A DNA stretch of 64,000 nt, taken from positions 69,823 to 133,822 of the forward strand of contig DBMI01000115.1 in NCBI GenBank assembly GCA_002298165.1. Reading direction: 5' to 3'. The position numbers were made by a program, and so were the translations under genes. Of the stretch, positions 25,900-34,087 are shown piece after piece. Under the pieces are notes generated by a model. That model made no database searches. It was not told the origin of the DNA and was given only the letters and a program-made list of their open reading frames with translations. The stretch comes from Desulfarculales bacterium UBA702. Lineage in GTDB: Bacteria; Desulfobacterota; Syntrophobacteria; Syntrophobacterales; Syntrophobacteraceae. Each line of letters starts with the position of its first letter. The first letter of the stretch is position 1.

Positions 25900-26484
25900 G
25901 TGACAAACATGCATTCGCGTAAGCAGTGCCTTGAATACCTCAATAAGATCGACATGCCGAGGCATATCCGCAGGCACAGCATGCTGGTTGCCAAAGTGGC
26001 CCTTTTTTTGGGGGAGTTGCTTAACCGCAACGGCTCAAATCTCGACCTTGGCCTTATTCAAACAGGCGCACTGCTGCACGATGTCGGCAAAGAACCCACC
26101 CTTGCAACCGGTCAGGATCATGCTGAGGTTGGTGCAGAAATGCTGGCGGGAATGGTTTCCCCCTCTGTCGCGCGGATCGTTCGCGAACACATTTTGCTTG
26201 ATAGTACCCAGATCGTCGGCCCTATCACCGAATCCATCCTGGTAAATTACTCGGATAAAAGGGTCATGCACGAACAGGTCGTATCGGTTCAGGCGAGGTA
26301 TCATGACCTTATCGCCCGATACGCAAAAACTCCCTTGCACCGAGAACGCCTGCTCGAAAAACTCAAGCTCTACCTCGCGCTTGAAGAAAAGATTTTCTCT
26401 CCCCTGGCCATCGAACCACAGGGACCTGAGATCATGGGACTGAAGCTTAATAATTCTGAAGGAGCTGGGCCGGAACATGATTGA
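25900..26484 (+). CDS. HD-domain phosphohydrolase (HDIG-type)
   Basis: A 194-aa metal-dependent HD-superfamily hydrolase. Motifs in order: RRHSMLVAKVALFLG (first His), GALLHDVGKEP (HD dyad), and the downstream HAEVGAEML and REHILLD histidines; an Asp near YSDKRV completes the site. Proteins of this size and arrangement are usually annotated as HDIG-domain proteins; the substrate is unknown. The GTG start has AAGGAC about 11 nt upstream; the ATG three codons later lacks a site at proper distance. It overlaps ddl by 8 nt, so the pair is coupled. Confidence 0.8.
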   Translation: MTNMHSRKQCLEYLNKIDMPRHIRRHSMLVAKVALFLGELLNRNGSNLDLGLIQTGALLHDVGKEPTLATGQDHAEVGAEMLAGMVSPSVARIVREHILLDSTQIVGPITESILVNYSDKRVMHEQVVSVQARYHDLIARYAKTPLHRERLLEKLKLYLALEEKIFSPLAIEPQGPEIMGLKLNNSEGAGPEHD

Positions 26485-27415
26485 TGCAAATAAATTGACA
26501 GTGGCGTTGTTGGCGGGAGGGAAATCGGCTGAACGGGAAGTTTCCCTTAAGAGCGGTGCACAGGTTTACCAGGCGCTCGACAAGGACCGCTATGAAATCT
26601 TGAGGTACGATCCGGCCACCGATCTGTCTTCTCTGGCGCATGATGCCTCGAAGATCGACGTCGCCCTGATCATCCTTCATGGGAGAATGGGCGAGGACGG
26701 CACCATCCAGGGTATGCTCGAATCCCTAGGCATTCCTTACCAGGGAAGCGGAGTTCTCGGCAGTGCCCTGGCGATGAACAAGATTCTCAGTAAGCAATTA
26801 TATATCCAGGCCGGACTACAGACCGCGCCTTACACGATAGTGGAAAGAGGCTCCCACCCTCCGATTTCAAAAATTATACTCGAACTTGGGCTTCCCCTGG
26901 TGGTGAAACCCGAGCACGAAGGGTCGAGCATAGGCCTGAGCATAGTAAAGGACGCCGCAAAGGTCGAGAACGCCTTCAAAATAGCCTGGGAATTTGACAA
27001 GCGTTGCCTGGTCGAAAGATATGTCTCCGGAATAGAGATCACAGCCGGAGTACTTGGCAACGATAACCTCCAGGCCCTGCCGCTCATAGAAATAATTCCG
27101 GGGGACTCGTATGAATTTTTTGACTACGAGGCCAAGTACACACCGGGCGCATCAAAGGAAGTTTGCCCTGCCCGAATCCTTCCAGCGGTTGCCATGAAGG
27201 CCCAGGATTATGCGAAACGCGCCCATAATGCCCTCCATTGCAGGGGCTACAGCAGGACCGACATGATCGTTGCCGGAGACGAACTGTTCGTGCTGGAAAC
27301 CAATACCATTCCAGGAATGACCGCAACGAGCCTTTTTCCGCAGGCCGCGGCGGCAGTGGGTATCGGCTTTCCCGATCTTTTGGACAGGTTGATTGGACTG
27401 GCTATGGAAAAGTAA
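26477..27415 (+). CDS. ddl: D-alanine--D-alanine ligase
   Basis: This cytoplasmic ATP-grasp enzyme makes D-Ala-D-Ala for peptidoglycan. The 312-aa length is typical. Visible are the N-terminal GGKSAEREVSLKSG, the LHGRMGEDGTIQGMLE substrate region, the ATP-grasp KPEHEGSSIGLS, and the C-terminal FVLETNTIPGMTATS with its metal-binding Glu and Asn. The gene overlaps the preceding HD-domain gene by 8 nt and ends 10 nt before the convergent kinase-fusion gene. No other cell-wall gene lies alongside. Confidence 0.95.
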   Translation: MIDANKLTVALLAGGKSAEREVSLKSGAQVYQALDKDRYEILRYDPATDLSSLAHDASKIDVALIILHGRMGEDGTIQGMLESLGIPYQGSGVLGSALAMNKILSKQLYIQAGLQTAPYTIVERGSHPPISKIILELGLPLVVKPEHEGSSIGLSIVKDAAKVENAFKIAWEFDKRCLVERYVSGIEITAGVLGNDNLQALPLIEIIPGDSYEFFDYEAKYTPGASKEVCPARILPAVAMKAQDYAKRAHNALHCRGYSRTDMIVAGDELFVLETNTIPGMTATSLFPQAAAAVGIGFPDLLDRLIGLAMEK

Positions 27416-27425
27416 GAGATCGCGT

Positions 27426-29051
27426 CTAAAGCCTCTCCATTGCCCGCTCGACCTGAACACGCCTCATTTCGTATGATTTTGCCAGGATTTCCTTGAAAAT
27501 CTCGTCAGGGCTGCCTTTTTCCGTGTCGATGCGAGCGTGAATCTCAGGATCGAGTTCGTTTATTATCTGAAATTCATCGATCAGACCGGACAGGTGCTCC
27601 GGGCGTGCATCGGACAGGCTTTCATCCTTTGTTCTTCTCCGCCCGAGGCGCTCTACAAGGGTGTCTTCTCGGCTCGTACATTCGAAAAAAATAATGTTTA
27701 CATCAAGGTCTTCGGAGAGTCTCTTTACCTCTTCCCGCCATTTGCGGCTCGAAAACGTCGCATCGAGAATCACCGAACATCCCAGCTTCAGCTTCTCTTG
27801 AGCCATTGCGAGTAGATGGGCATATACCCTGCCCTTCAACTCGGGTTTGTATATTCCCGTACCAAGGGGTACCGGTCCGGAGTGGGAGCGGTATTCGGGA
27901 AGATCCATTCTAATTTCATCGGAGCGGAAAAGCGGGATGCCGAAGGTTTCTTTCACTTTTTCAGCAAATGTTGACTTGCCAGTGCCGGGGAGTCCGCAAA
28001 AAATCCAGATAGTCGGTCTGCTGAAGCGGACAGCGTAGCGGAGCGCAAGATCGAGGTATTTTGAAACCCTTCTCTTCATTTCAGTCCGCCGAACCCCATC
28101 ATCGAGTTCTCTCCAGGTCAGGCACGAGACTTTCATTTTTACAATCGATCGATAGCATGAATAAAAATCCAGGAGCGTATATATACCAAAGTCAAGCGTC
28201 CTTTCAATGTAAGCGGAGATCACGGGCAGACTCAGTTCAGGGCTGCCGAGCCGTTCGATGTCCATATGAAGGAATGCGAGGTCTGCTGCAACATCGCCGT
28301 ACCTGAACCTGTCGTTAAACTCTACGCAGTCGATTATCTGGATTTGGTCGACAAAGTAGACGTGTTCAGCCCTGAGATCGCCATGACCGTCACAGATTCT
28401 TCCTTCGGCTATCCTGCGCTCGAAAAGACTCCAATAATCCCTGAAAAATCCTCGGCTTGCCTCTTCCACAAAATCCAGCAGCTCTTTTTCCACAAGCATG
28501 CCGGTAAATGGCAGAACCTGCCGGAAATTCTCCTCCAAATTAAACTTGATAACATCTGCTCGCCCGAACCGGGCAACCTCCGCGGATTGACAGCTTTTAG
28601 CATAAAAATTTCCCAACCGCTGCCCGAGCCGAACCATCTCCTCCCAGTGAACATCACCAGACAGGATCATGCGTGCAAGAGAACGGTTGTCGGGCAGCTG
28701 CCGCATTTTGACTGCATATTCCACCACCTTTCCAAAACCTTCAAGGTGGTACTCACCCGCGACTTCACGGATTTCAACAACATCTTTGTATACGCCGCTT
28801 GTGAGCCGGCGGTTCAACTCTACCTCTCGCTCGCACATTATTCGCCTGGTATCTAGTTGAGTGTAATCGAGGAAGCCGAAATTAAAGGGCTTTTTGAGCT
28901 TATACACCCACTTACCGGTCAGAAATACGGCTGAGATATGCGAGTCCCGCCTCTCCAATCCAGAAACAGGATGTGGATAAAATGCGGGGTCAGACGTTGC
29001 CCGGCAGATTTGTTCGAAGGTATTAACCTCGGCCACGGAAGGATTCCTCAC
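27426..29051 (-). CDS. Fusion of aminoglycoside-phosphotransferase-like domain and P-loop kinase
   Basis: A 541-aa two-domain protein. Residues ~1-335 are a kinase-fold (APH-like) domain with ICDGHGDLRAEHVYF as catalytic loop and IIDCVEFNDRFRYGDVAADLAFL as the metal-binding segment. Residues ~345-541 are a zeta-toxin/AAA_33 P-loop kinase domain with Walker A GLPGTGKST at about 352 and a Walker B-like VILDATF. This domain order is a known bacterial family with no settled substrate; aminoglycoside resistance is unlikely to be its normal role. The start is GTG with no clear ribosome site. It is 115 nt downstream of folE2 and may be in the same transcript. Confidence 0.82.
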   Translation of the reverse strand: MRNPSVAEVNTFEQICRATSDPAFYPHPVSGLERRDSHISAVFLTGKWVYKLKKPFNFGFLDYTQLDTRRIMCEREVELNRRLTSGVYKDVVEIREVAGEYHLEGFGKVVEYAVKMRQLPDNRSLARMILSGDVHWEEMVRLGQRLGNFYAKSCQSAEVARFGRADVIKFNLEENFRQVLPFTGMLVEKELLDFVEEASRGFFRDYWSLFERRIAEGRICDGHGDLRAEHVYFVDQIQIIDCVEFNDRFRYGDVAADLAFLHMDIERLGSPELSLPVISAYIERTLDFGIYTLLDFYSCYRSIVKMKVSCLTWRELDDGVRRTEMKRRVSKYLDLALRYAVRFSRPTIWIFCGLPGTGKSTFAEKVKETFGIPLFRSDEIRMDLPEYRSHSGPVPLGTGIYKPELKGRVYAHLLAMAQEKLKLGCSVILDATFSSRKWREEVKRLSEDLDVNIIFFECTSREDTLVERLGRRRTKDESLSDARPEHLSGLIDEFQIINELDPEIHARIDTEKGSPDEIFKEILAKSYEMRRVQVERAMERL

Positions 29052-29166
29052 GGAGGAGCATTTTCAGCAGATCAATGCCTATGATCGAGTATAGCATAAA
29101 ACTGCCGAACTGGAGCGCAACGGGAGGAACGCGAAAAAAAGTAAACGAGGAAGGTATTTTTGCCTG

Positions 29167-30018
29167 TCAGATCACTTTTCGGGGCAGCTTTTCTATCCTG
29201 CCTGGCGGAGAGTGATCCATCGGCATAAAGCCGATCGGAACGCTTTGCGTTCTTTCGATACACGCGTAGGCGCTGTGATTGTGAATGGATTCGAAATTTT
29301 CCACATCAACCATGAACCACCGGATGTTGGGATCACCCTTGAGTTCATAGGCAATGTCCCTTACGACATCTTCGACGAATTTTGGGTTATTGTAAGCGCT
29401 TTCCGTAACGTATTTCTCATCCGGCCTCTTGAGGACCGAATAAACTTCACATGATGCTGCATTTTCAACCAGATGGATCAGGTCTTCGATCCAAATGAAA
29501 CGCTTGAATCGAACGGCAAGCCTTACAAGGCCCCTTTGGTTGTGAGCACCGTGGTCGCTGATCTCCTTGGAGCATGGACAGACAGTCGATATCGGAACGT
29601 TAACCTCAACCACGAGATCATATGCGCCATCCTTGCCGGAAAGAGAACCTGAAACACGGCACCTGTATTCCATCAGACCAGCGCTTTCCGTTACCGGCGA
29701 GAGCTTTCGAATAAAATATGGAAATGTCATCTCCATGTGCGCGGATTCCGCCTGAAGATGTTTCTGCAATGCCAGCAGTACAGTCGAGAACTCCCTGATG
29801 TCGAGGTTTCCGTGAAATTCATTTAAAATTTCGATGAACCGGCTCATGTGCGCGCCCTTGAAATGACGCGGCAGATTAACGTACATATTGATCGAGGCCA
29901 CGGTATGTTGGACGCCGTTGTTCCTGTCCATGACGGTGACAGGGTAGCGAATGTCCTTGACTCCCACTTTGTCGATGCCAATATTGCGGTGGTCCGATTG
30001 GTTCTGCACGTCTATCAT
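29167..30018 (-). CDS. folE2: GTP cyclohydrolase I type B (FolE2)
   Basis: This enzyme converts GTP to 7,8-dihydroneopterin triphosphate, the first step of tetrahydrofolate (and, through the 6-carboxy branch, queuosine) synthesis. The 283-aa length fits. The catalytic cysteine block STVCPCSKEISDHGAHNQRG is present, as are the metal ligands and substrate region SAHMEMTFPYF and the C-terminal ESIHNHSAYA. FolE2 uses metals other than zinc and is typical of many anaerobes. It begins 20 nt after the cooC stop, so it is cotranscribed with the CO-dehydrogenase accessory gene. Confidence 0.94.
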   Translation of the reverse strand: MIDVQNQSDHRNIGIDKVGVKDIRYPVTVMDRNNGVQHTVASINMYVNLPRHFKGAHMSRFIEILNEFHGNLDIREFSTVLLALQKHLQAESAHMEMTFPYFIRKLSPVTESAGLMEYRCRVSGSLSGKDGAYDLVVEVNVPISTVCPCSKEISDHGAHNQRGLVRLAVRFKRFIWIEDLIHLVENAASCEVYSVLKRPDEKYVTESAYNNPKFVEDVVRDIAYELKGDPNIRWFMVDVENFESIHNHSAYACIERTQSVPIGFMPMDHSPPGRIEKLPRKVI

Positions 30019-30038
30019 ACCGGTCCATCCTCCCGCGG

Positions 30039-30824
30039 CTACAGCCCGTCCGCCTGTGATGCCTCCAGCAGGTTTTTAATAATTTTTTCCAGGCCCATCT
30101 TTGTCTGGGGGTTCACATTTCCGGCAAACTCCGCCCTGAGATCGGCTTCGATGATCTGGTCGTCATAGGGAATAAATCCCAATATCAGTTGACCGCTCAG
30201 AACCTTCCTCAAGAAGGCACGATCCGCTTCATTTCGAACCTTGTTTCCCACGAGACCGAACCGCGTCAGTCCGATGTCTTTTCCAAGATCTTTTATCCTG
30301 GCAGCGGTCTCGATGCTTCGCTGTCCCGGTTCAACTACGGTAATGAGCCAATCGACGTATTTGGAAGTCGCGCGCCCAAGGTGCTCTACACCGGCTTCCA
30401 TGTCCATTATAACGACCTCATCCCGCCTCAGTATCAGGTGCTGAACCAGGTTTTTCAGCAGTACGCTCTCCGGACAAACACATCCCGTTCCGCCCTTTTT
30501 CACTCCCCCCATCACCATAAGCCGGATATTTTCACCCTGTCTTACAGAAAGCCTCTCAGGCAGATCGTCCACTTTAGGATTGAGTTTGAAAAATCCTCCA
30601 TAGGTGCCCGGAACGGCTTCCGTCCGTTCGGCAATCAATTCCTTCATCTGCGAAATGGGCATAAGAGCCGATGCGCCCTCTATTCCTAACGCATGCGCCA
30701 GGTTTGCGTCGGGATCGGCATCGATAGCCAGTACGCTTTTGCCCGATTCCGCAAACCATCGCACAAGAAAAGCCGATAACGTTGTCTTTCCGACCCCGCC
30801 TTTTCCGCTAATCGCTATTTTCAA
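30039..30824 (-). CDS. cooC: CooC/AcsF-family nickel-insertion ATPase
   Basis: A MinD-superfamily ATPase that helps insert nickel into carbon monoxide dehydrogenase/acetyl-CoA synthase. The deviant Walker A is GKGGVGKTTLSAF at the N-terminus, IDADPDANLAHALG follows, and the CXC metal site is in GTGCVCPESVL; VIMDMEAGVEHLGRAT is the Walker B region. It is 261 aa. The start is TTG with GGGAG 7 nt upstream; no ATG fits. No CODH gene lies in the window, so the partner enzyme is elsewhere. It sits between the DUF3786 gene (28-nt gap) and folE2 (20-nt gap). Confidence 0.88.
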   Translation of the reverse strand: MKIAISGKGGVGKTTLSAFLVRWFAESGKSVLAIDADPDANLAHALGIEGASALMPISQMKELIAERTEAVPGTYGGFFKLNPKVDDLPERLSVRQGENIRLMVMGGVKKGGTGCVCPESVLLKNLVQHLILRRDEVVIMDMEAGVEHLGRATSKYVDWLITVVEPGQRSIETAARIKDLGKDIGLTRFGLVGNKVRNEADRAFLRKVLSGQLILGFIPYDDQIIEADLRAEFAGNVNPQTKMGLEKIIKNLLEASQADGL

Positions 30825-30852
30825 TTGGCAACTCCCTATCTACGAACCCGGT

Positions 30853-31494
30853 TTAGGCTCCGGATTGGACTTTTCTGCCAAGACCGATGAGGCGGTAGAC
30901 TAGCGAACCGCTCAGCACGGCAATATCTTCCGCGGGCAGATGATGTTGAATGCTTTCATCGAACAGCACGGTCGCGTCAGGCGGGAATTCCTCGTCTCCT
31001 TCCCACAGCAGCAGTTGCACGAATATCTGTGGGAAAACATGAAATTCCATCCCAAAATCGGCGCTTTCAATATGAGTGGCACCCATCATTTCAGCGCATT
31101 TACGAAAAAGTCGGCCATTGCCTCCGAAGAAAGAAAGAAACGGGTCCCGGGCACGCTTCTGGAAAGCTTCAAAATAGAATTTTCCATCACGAACCTGCCG
31201 AAAGGTAATCAACTTTCCGCGCGGCTTCGGACCAGATGCTCCAAGCAGGTAATGTACGATCAGAATTTTATCGGGAAGGGAGACTTCCGGCCCTTCATCT
31301 TTTCTTTGCACCTCTACCGTCGCGCCAATCTCGACCAGATAGGAGCCTCCAAGATAGGGAACAATAAGTTCGCTCGATGTTTCGCCGATTGAAGTTTCAA
31401 CCCCGGCGCTTTTTGCCAGGCTCAACGGGTCTTTTTTCTTCAACTCGAGCGAAGCTAAACGGAACGATTCCTTGTAATCATCAATTCTTGGCAA
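30853..31494 (-). CDS. DUF3786 protein
   Basis: A 213-aa soluble protein of the DUF3786 family, found chiefly in anaerobes that have the Wood-Ljungdahl pathway and often next to CooC/AcsF genes. Features: YLLGASGPKPRGKLITFRQV in the middle, the aromatic FLSFFGGNGRLF, and FDESIQHHLPAEDIAVL near the C-terminus with a conserved His pair. The function is unknown, but the context suggests a role in CODH/ACS or corrinoid protein maturation. The start is TTG with GAGGT 6 nt upstream. It is the first gene of the DUF3786-cooC-folE2 operon. Confidence 0.82.
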   Translation of the reverse strand: MPRIDDYKESFRLASLELKKKDPLSLAKSAGVETSIGETSSELIVPYLGGSYLVEIGATVEVQRKDEGPEVSLPDKILIVHYLLGASGPKPRGKLITFRQVRDGKFYFEAFQKRARDPFLSFFGGNGRLFRKCAEMMGATHIESADFGMEFHVFPQIFVQLLLWEGDEEFPPDATVLFDESIQHHLPAEDIAVLSGSLVYRLIGLGRKVQSGA

Positions 31495-31713
31495 TTTAGT
31501 ACCTCATTTCCAGCAGGAGATTGAATTATATCCCGAAAAATACACAGAAATAATGTAGAGAGCGGGAAAATTCGGGAGAGGGTGCGGGGAGCAGGAGCAG
31601 TAGAACTGCGGCTGAATCGGCTATTTTCTTGCGCGACAATGATTTCATGATTACCCGTAGACATTATTACCGCATCCAGCTGAGCATTTTAGAATAAAAG
31701 GGGTTAGTAAGCA

Positions 31714-32166
31714 ATGGTTCAAGACAACTTCATCGTCCGTTGCCCAAATTGCGGTGCTAAAAATCGCATCCCGCCCTCCAGAACGAGTCGGCAGCCGGTA
31801 TGCGGCAAATGTCGAACGCCCCTCCCCCCCCCCGCCGGATTCACCGAGCACCCGGTAGAGGTATCTGACCGGACTTTTGCCAGTGAAGTCCTCGGCTTTC
31901 GCGGACCCGCGGCCGTGCTTTTCTGGGCACCCTGGTGCGGCCACTGTAGACGCCTTTTGCCGATATTCGACGAACTCGCTTCGCAGTTTTCCGGCTACAT
32001 CAAATTCGCGAAGATCGAACTGGATAAGAACCCCTCCACAGCTGCTCAGTTTCAGGTACAAAGCGTTCCAGTAATTTTGCTGTTTAAAGATGGTCGGGTT
32101 GTGAACAGCCTCGTTGGCGCCCTGCCAAAATACCAGCTCGAATACCACCTGAAATCGCTTCTTTGA
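31714..32166 (+). CDS. Thioredoxin with N-terminal zinc ribbon (TrxC-like, CGHC active site)
   Basis: A 150-aa cytoplasmic thiol-disulfide oxidoreductase. Residues 1-40 are a zinc ribbon with two CxxC pairs (CPNC and CGKC), as in E. coli thioredoxin 2. The thioredoxin fold follows, with active site FWAPWCGHCRRLLP and the cis-Pro loop QSVPVILLF. The active-site dipeptide is GH rather than GP, more like protein disulfide isomerase, which would raise its redox potential. AAGGGG lies upstream of the ATG. It converges on the OsmC selenoprotein gene with only 13 nt between stops. Confidence 0.9.
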   Translation: MVQDNFIVRCPNCGAKNRIPPSRTSRQPVCGKCRTPLPPPAGFTEHPVEVSDRTFASEVLGFRGPAAVLFWAPWCGHCRRLLPIFDELASQFSGYIKFAKIELDKNPSTAAQFQVQSVPVILLFKDGRVVNSLVGALPKYQLEYHLKSLL

Positions 32167-32179
32167 CGGAAAACGGTCG

Positions 32180-32644
32180 CTAAAGAGCTTCCATATTCAA
32201 ATTGTGGTCTAACTCGATACACCCTGTGACGCTTTGCGCCGCGGGACACTTGGGAAGATACGCATCGAAAGCTTCCCGCGCCTGGGGCTGTTTTTCTTCG
32301 GGCGCTTTAAGGTAATAATCCACAACAATCTTTGTAATCTTCAGAATGCCTCCCACATTTTCGATATCACCCGAGGCGTCAGCCCTGTATATTTCCTTGT
32401 GGGTCCTGATTCCTTTTCCGGCCAGCTCCGCGGCCAGTGTACCCATCATTCAGCCGGCTACCGCGCCGACTATGTGATCCAAAGTGGCAGCATGCTCCTT
32501 TTCAACATTGACTTTGTAGAAATCTTTTATCCCGCCGTGAACACCATAGAAGACCGGCTGGGCGAGTCCTTCGATGACCGCCTTGCGGGTAGGACCCGAT
32601 TCCCTGGTGATAGTTATCCTCGACCTGTGAATCAGTTCTCCCAT
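32180..32644 (-). CDS. OsmC-family peroxidase-like protein with selenocysteine at the catalytic position
   Basis: Two adjoining frames are one gene interrupted by an in-frame TGA at 32450-32452. Read through as selenocysteine it gives a 154-aa OsmC-fold protein: LDHIVGAVAG, then U65, then MMGTLAAELAGKGI. OsmC homologues have Cys at this exact position (AGC.TGTLA.AL), the peroxidatic residue. The second family cysteine is present in LPKCPAAQSVTGCIEL. AAGGGAGG stands 5 nt before the ATG at 32644. No other stop or frameshift disrupts the frame, and a hairpin follows the TGA at SECIS distance. OsmC-like selenoproteins are known from metagenomic surveys. It likely reduces peroxides or carries out thiol chemistry. 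A nonsense mutation is the alternative. Confidence 0.8.
32418..32437 (-). promoter_or_regulatory. Candidate bacterial SECIS hairpin
   Basis: On the minus strand a hairpin begins 13 nt after the TGA of the OsmC gene: stem CTGGCC paired with GGCCGG (one U-G wobble) closing the 8-nt loop GCGGAGCU. The loop opens with G and starts 19 nt after the UGA, within the spacing known for bacterial SECIS elements (about 16-37 nt to the apical loop, with a G in its first two positions). The stem was found by eye, not by folding software. Confidence 0.55.
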
Positions 32645-32844
32645 CTTTGACCTCCCTTGCGCTGGGCTGCTCCAAAAAAGAGACAATGCATCACATCAGA
32701 ATGGAATGGTTTCAAGCGAATCTCATTATCGGCATCGACCATGTCAATAGCTGTAGCCGAATTGTGATCTTGTTGACAGACAGGTTAGCCATGTTCGAGC
32801 TTAAAATTCACGAATATCTGGTTTAGTTTTTCCTCCCCTGCTCC

Positions 32845-32861
32845 CTGGCACAGGGATTGCT
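32845..32861 (+). promoter_or_regulatory. Sigma-54 (RpoN) promoter
   Basis: The sequence CTGGCAC-AGGGA-TTGCT matches the -24/-12 consensus YTGGCACGNNNNTTGCW at nearly every position, with GG and GC correctly spaced. It lies 57 nt before the ATG of the 389-aa unknown gene, with AT-rich sequence downstream. Such a promoter requires an enhancer-binding activator, whose site was not identified. Confidence 0.8.
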
Positions 32862-32917
32862 TAAAATTTCTCTAAGTATTTCCGTAATCGGATCGAAAAT
32901 TAAAAATTGAGTGATCT

Positions 32918-34087
32918 ATGAAGCTAAACCCGGTCTCCAATGCAGACCTGCCTGAACTTTCCTCCGGGGCTGCCGGTACGGCTCCCGCTGGTGATGGTCA
33001 GCGCTTTGACAAAGCACTGATGGCTGCCTCACTGGAAAATCCCGGCCCAAAGCTCATGTCCGAATCGCGACCCATTGAGCAGTCTCAACAGCCGCTTTGT
33101 TCTGCCCCTCCTGCCAATTCTGCCTCGATCCCAACACCTGAATCAATAGCAGCCCCCAAACTCAAAGGGGCAAAAATTGCCGCTACGTATGAGCAGAACA
33201 TGCAGAATGTGGTCCCACTTAATAGAGACGCCGCAGGTGTTGCACCGGATCCCTCTGTCAGCCGTCCTCAACCCAGCGATTTCGAAAAGTACAAGGATGA
33301 CCAACTTCTGCGCAATCCCGGCGGGCGCAACTACTATATCGAAGAGAAAAAGGTCGTTGAAAATTCCTCGGATCAGCAGACGTTTGGGGGTAGATTGGGC
33401 AAGACCATATCGGCCGTCACGGGAAACATCAAAAACTTTGCGGGAAACATCTTTTTTGGGTCTAAGTTTCTCTACAGGGGTCAAGGCGATGAAATCCGCG
33501 AGGGAACCACGAGAGGTTTTATGGGAGCCGTCAGGGATTTCTTTAAAGACATGGGAGGCGCGCTTAGTTTCGGGGCTTTTCATCCTGACAGGGCTGAAGC
33601 CCCTAAAGGTTTCACGGAACGGCTGGTATATTCTGCAGGGAAGCTCAAAGATGCTGTCCTGAACGATGTTGTTGAAGGGATCCCATCGAGTATCAATCAG
33701 ATGGGCAAGAATTTGGTTCTAGCCGGTTGGCACCTTGTCCAGGTAATGCCGGACGCGACAATCGGCAATTTTGATGCAGGCCGAAAACTTACGACCAGCA
33801 TTTTTGACAACGGGCATGTTGCGGTAGAATACCTGACCGATGTGATGCCTACAGGCGATGCCTGGCTCAGGGTACATGCATCGAATTTTCGTGGACTGCA
33901 ACCGCCGGTTCTCTACAACCTTAAAATGCCAGAGCAATTCACGGGCGACACCCGGTGGGAGTACGTCAGGAACACACCTTTTCGCAAATCCATCGAGACT
34001 ATAGGTTCACTTCTAGCCGATGCCGCTTTCATTTACCTGCTCGGTCAAACCGGATCTTCGAGCAACAGGCACCACCAGGTGGAGTAG
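32918..34087 (+). CDS. Unknown protein under sigma-54 control
   Basis: A 389-aa protein I do not recognise. Residues 1-125 are rich in Ser, Pro, Ala and Gln and are probably disordered. The rest is folded-looking, with glycine-rich amphipathic helices (GRLGKTISAVTGNIKNFAG, GFMGAVRDFFKDMGGALSFG) and a more conserved-looking block at ~270-345 (AGWHLVQVMPDATIGNF, FDNGHVAVEYLTDVMPTGDAWLRVH). A final hydrophobic stretch (SLLADAAFIYLLGQTG) could be a membrane or surface helix. There is no signal peptide. The ribosome site is weak (GAGTGA). The strong RpoN promoter upstream implies expression under a specific signal such as nitrogen status, motility or stress. Confidence 0.65.
   Translation: MKLNPVSNADLPELSSGAAGTAPAGDGQRFDKALMAASLENPGPKLMSESRPIEQSQQPLCSAPPANSASIPTPESIAAPKLKGAKIAATYEQNMQNVVPLNRDAAGVAPDPSVSRPQPSDFEKYKDDQLLRNPGGRNYYIEEKKVVENSSDQQTFGGRLGKTISAVTGNIKNFAGNIFFGSKFLYRGQGDEIREGTTRGFMGAVRDFFKDMGGALSFGAFHPDRAEAPKGFTERLVYSAGKLKDAVLNDVVEGIPSSINQMGKNLVLAGWHLVQVMPDATIGNFDAGRKLTTSIFDNGHVAVEYLTDVMPTGDAWLRVHASNFRGLQPPVLYNLKMPEQFTGDTRWEYVRNTPFRKSIETIGSLLADAAFIYLLGQTGSSSNRHHQVE

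Noticed and set aside
32450..32686. A separate 78-aa protein and an 89-aa protein at 32180-32449
   Set aside because: They share one frame, adjoin at a single TGA and together give a complete OsmC fold; the first 14 codons before 32644 lack a ribosome site.
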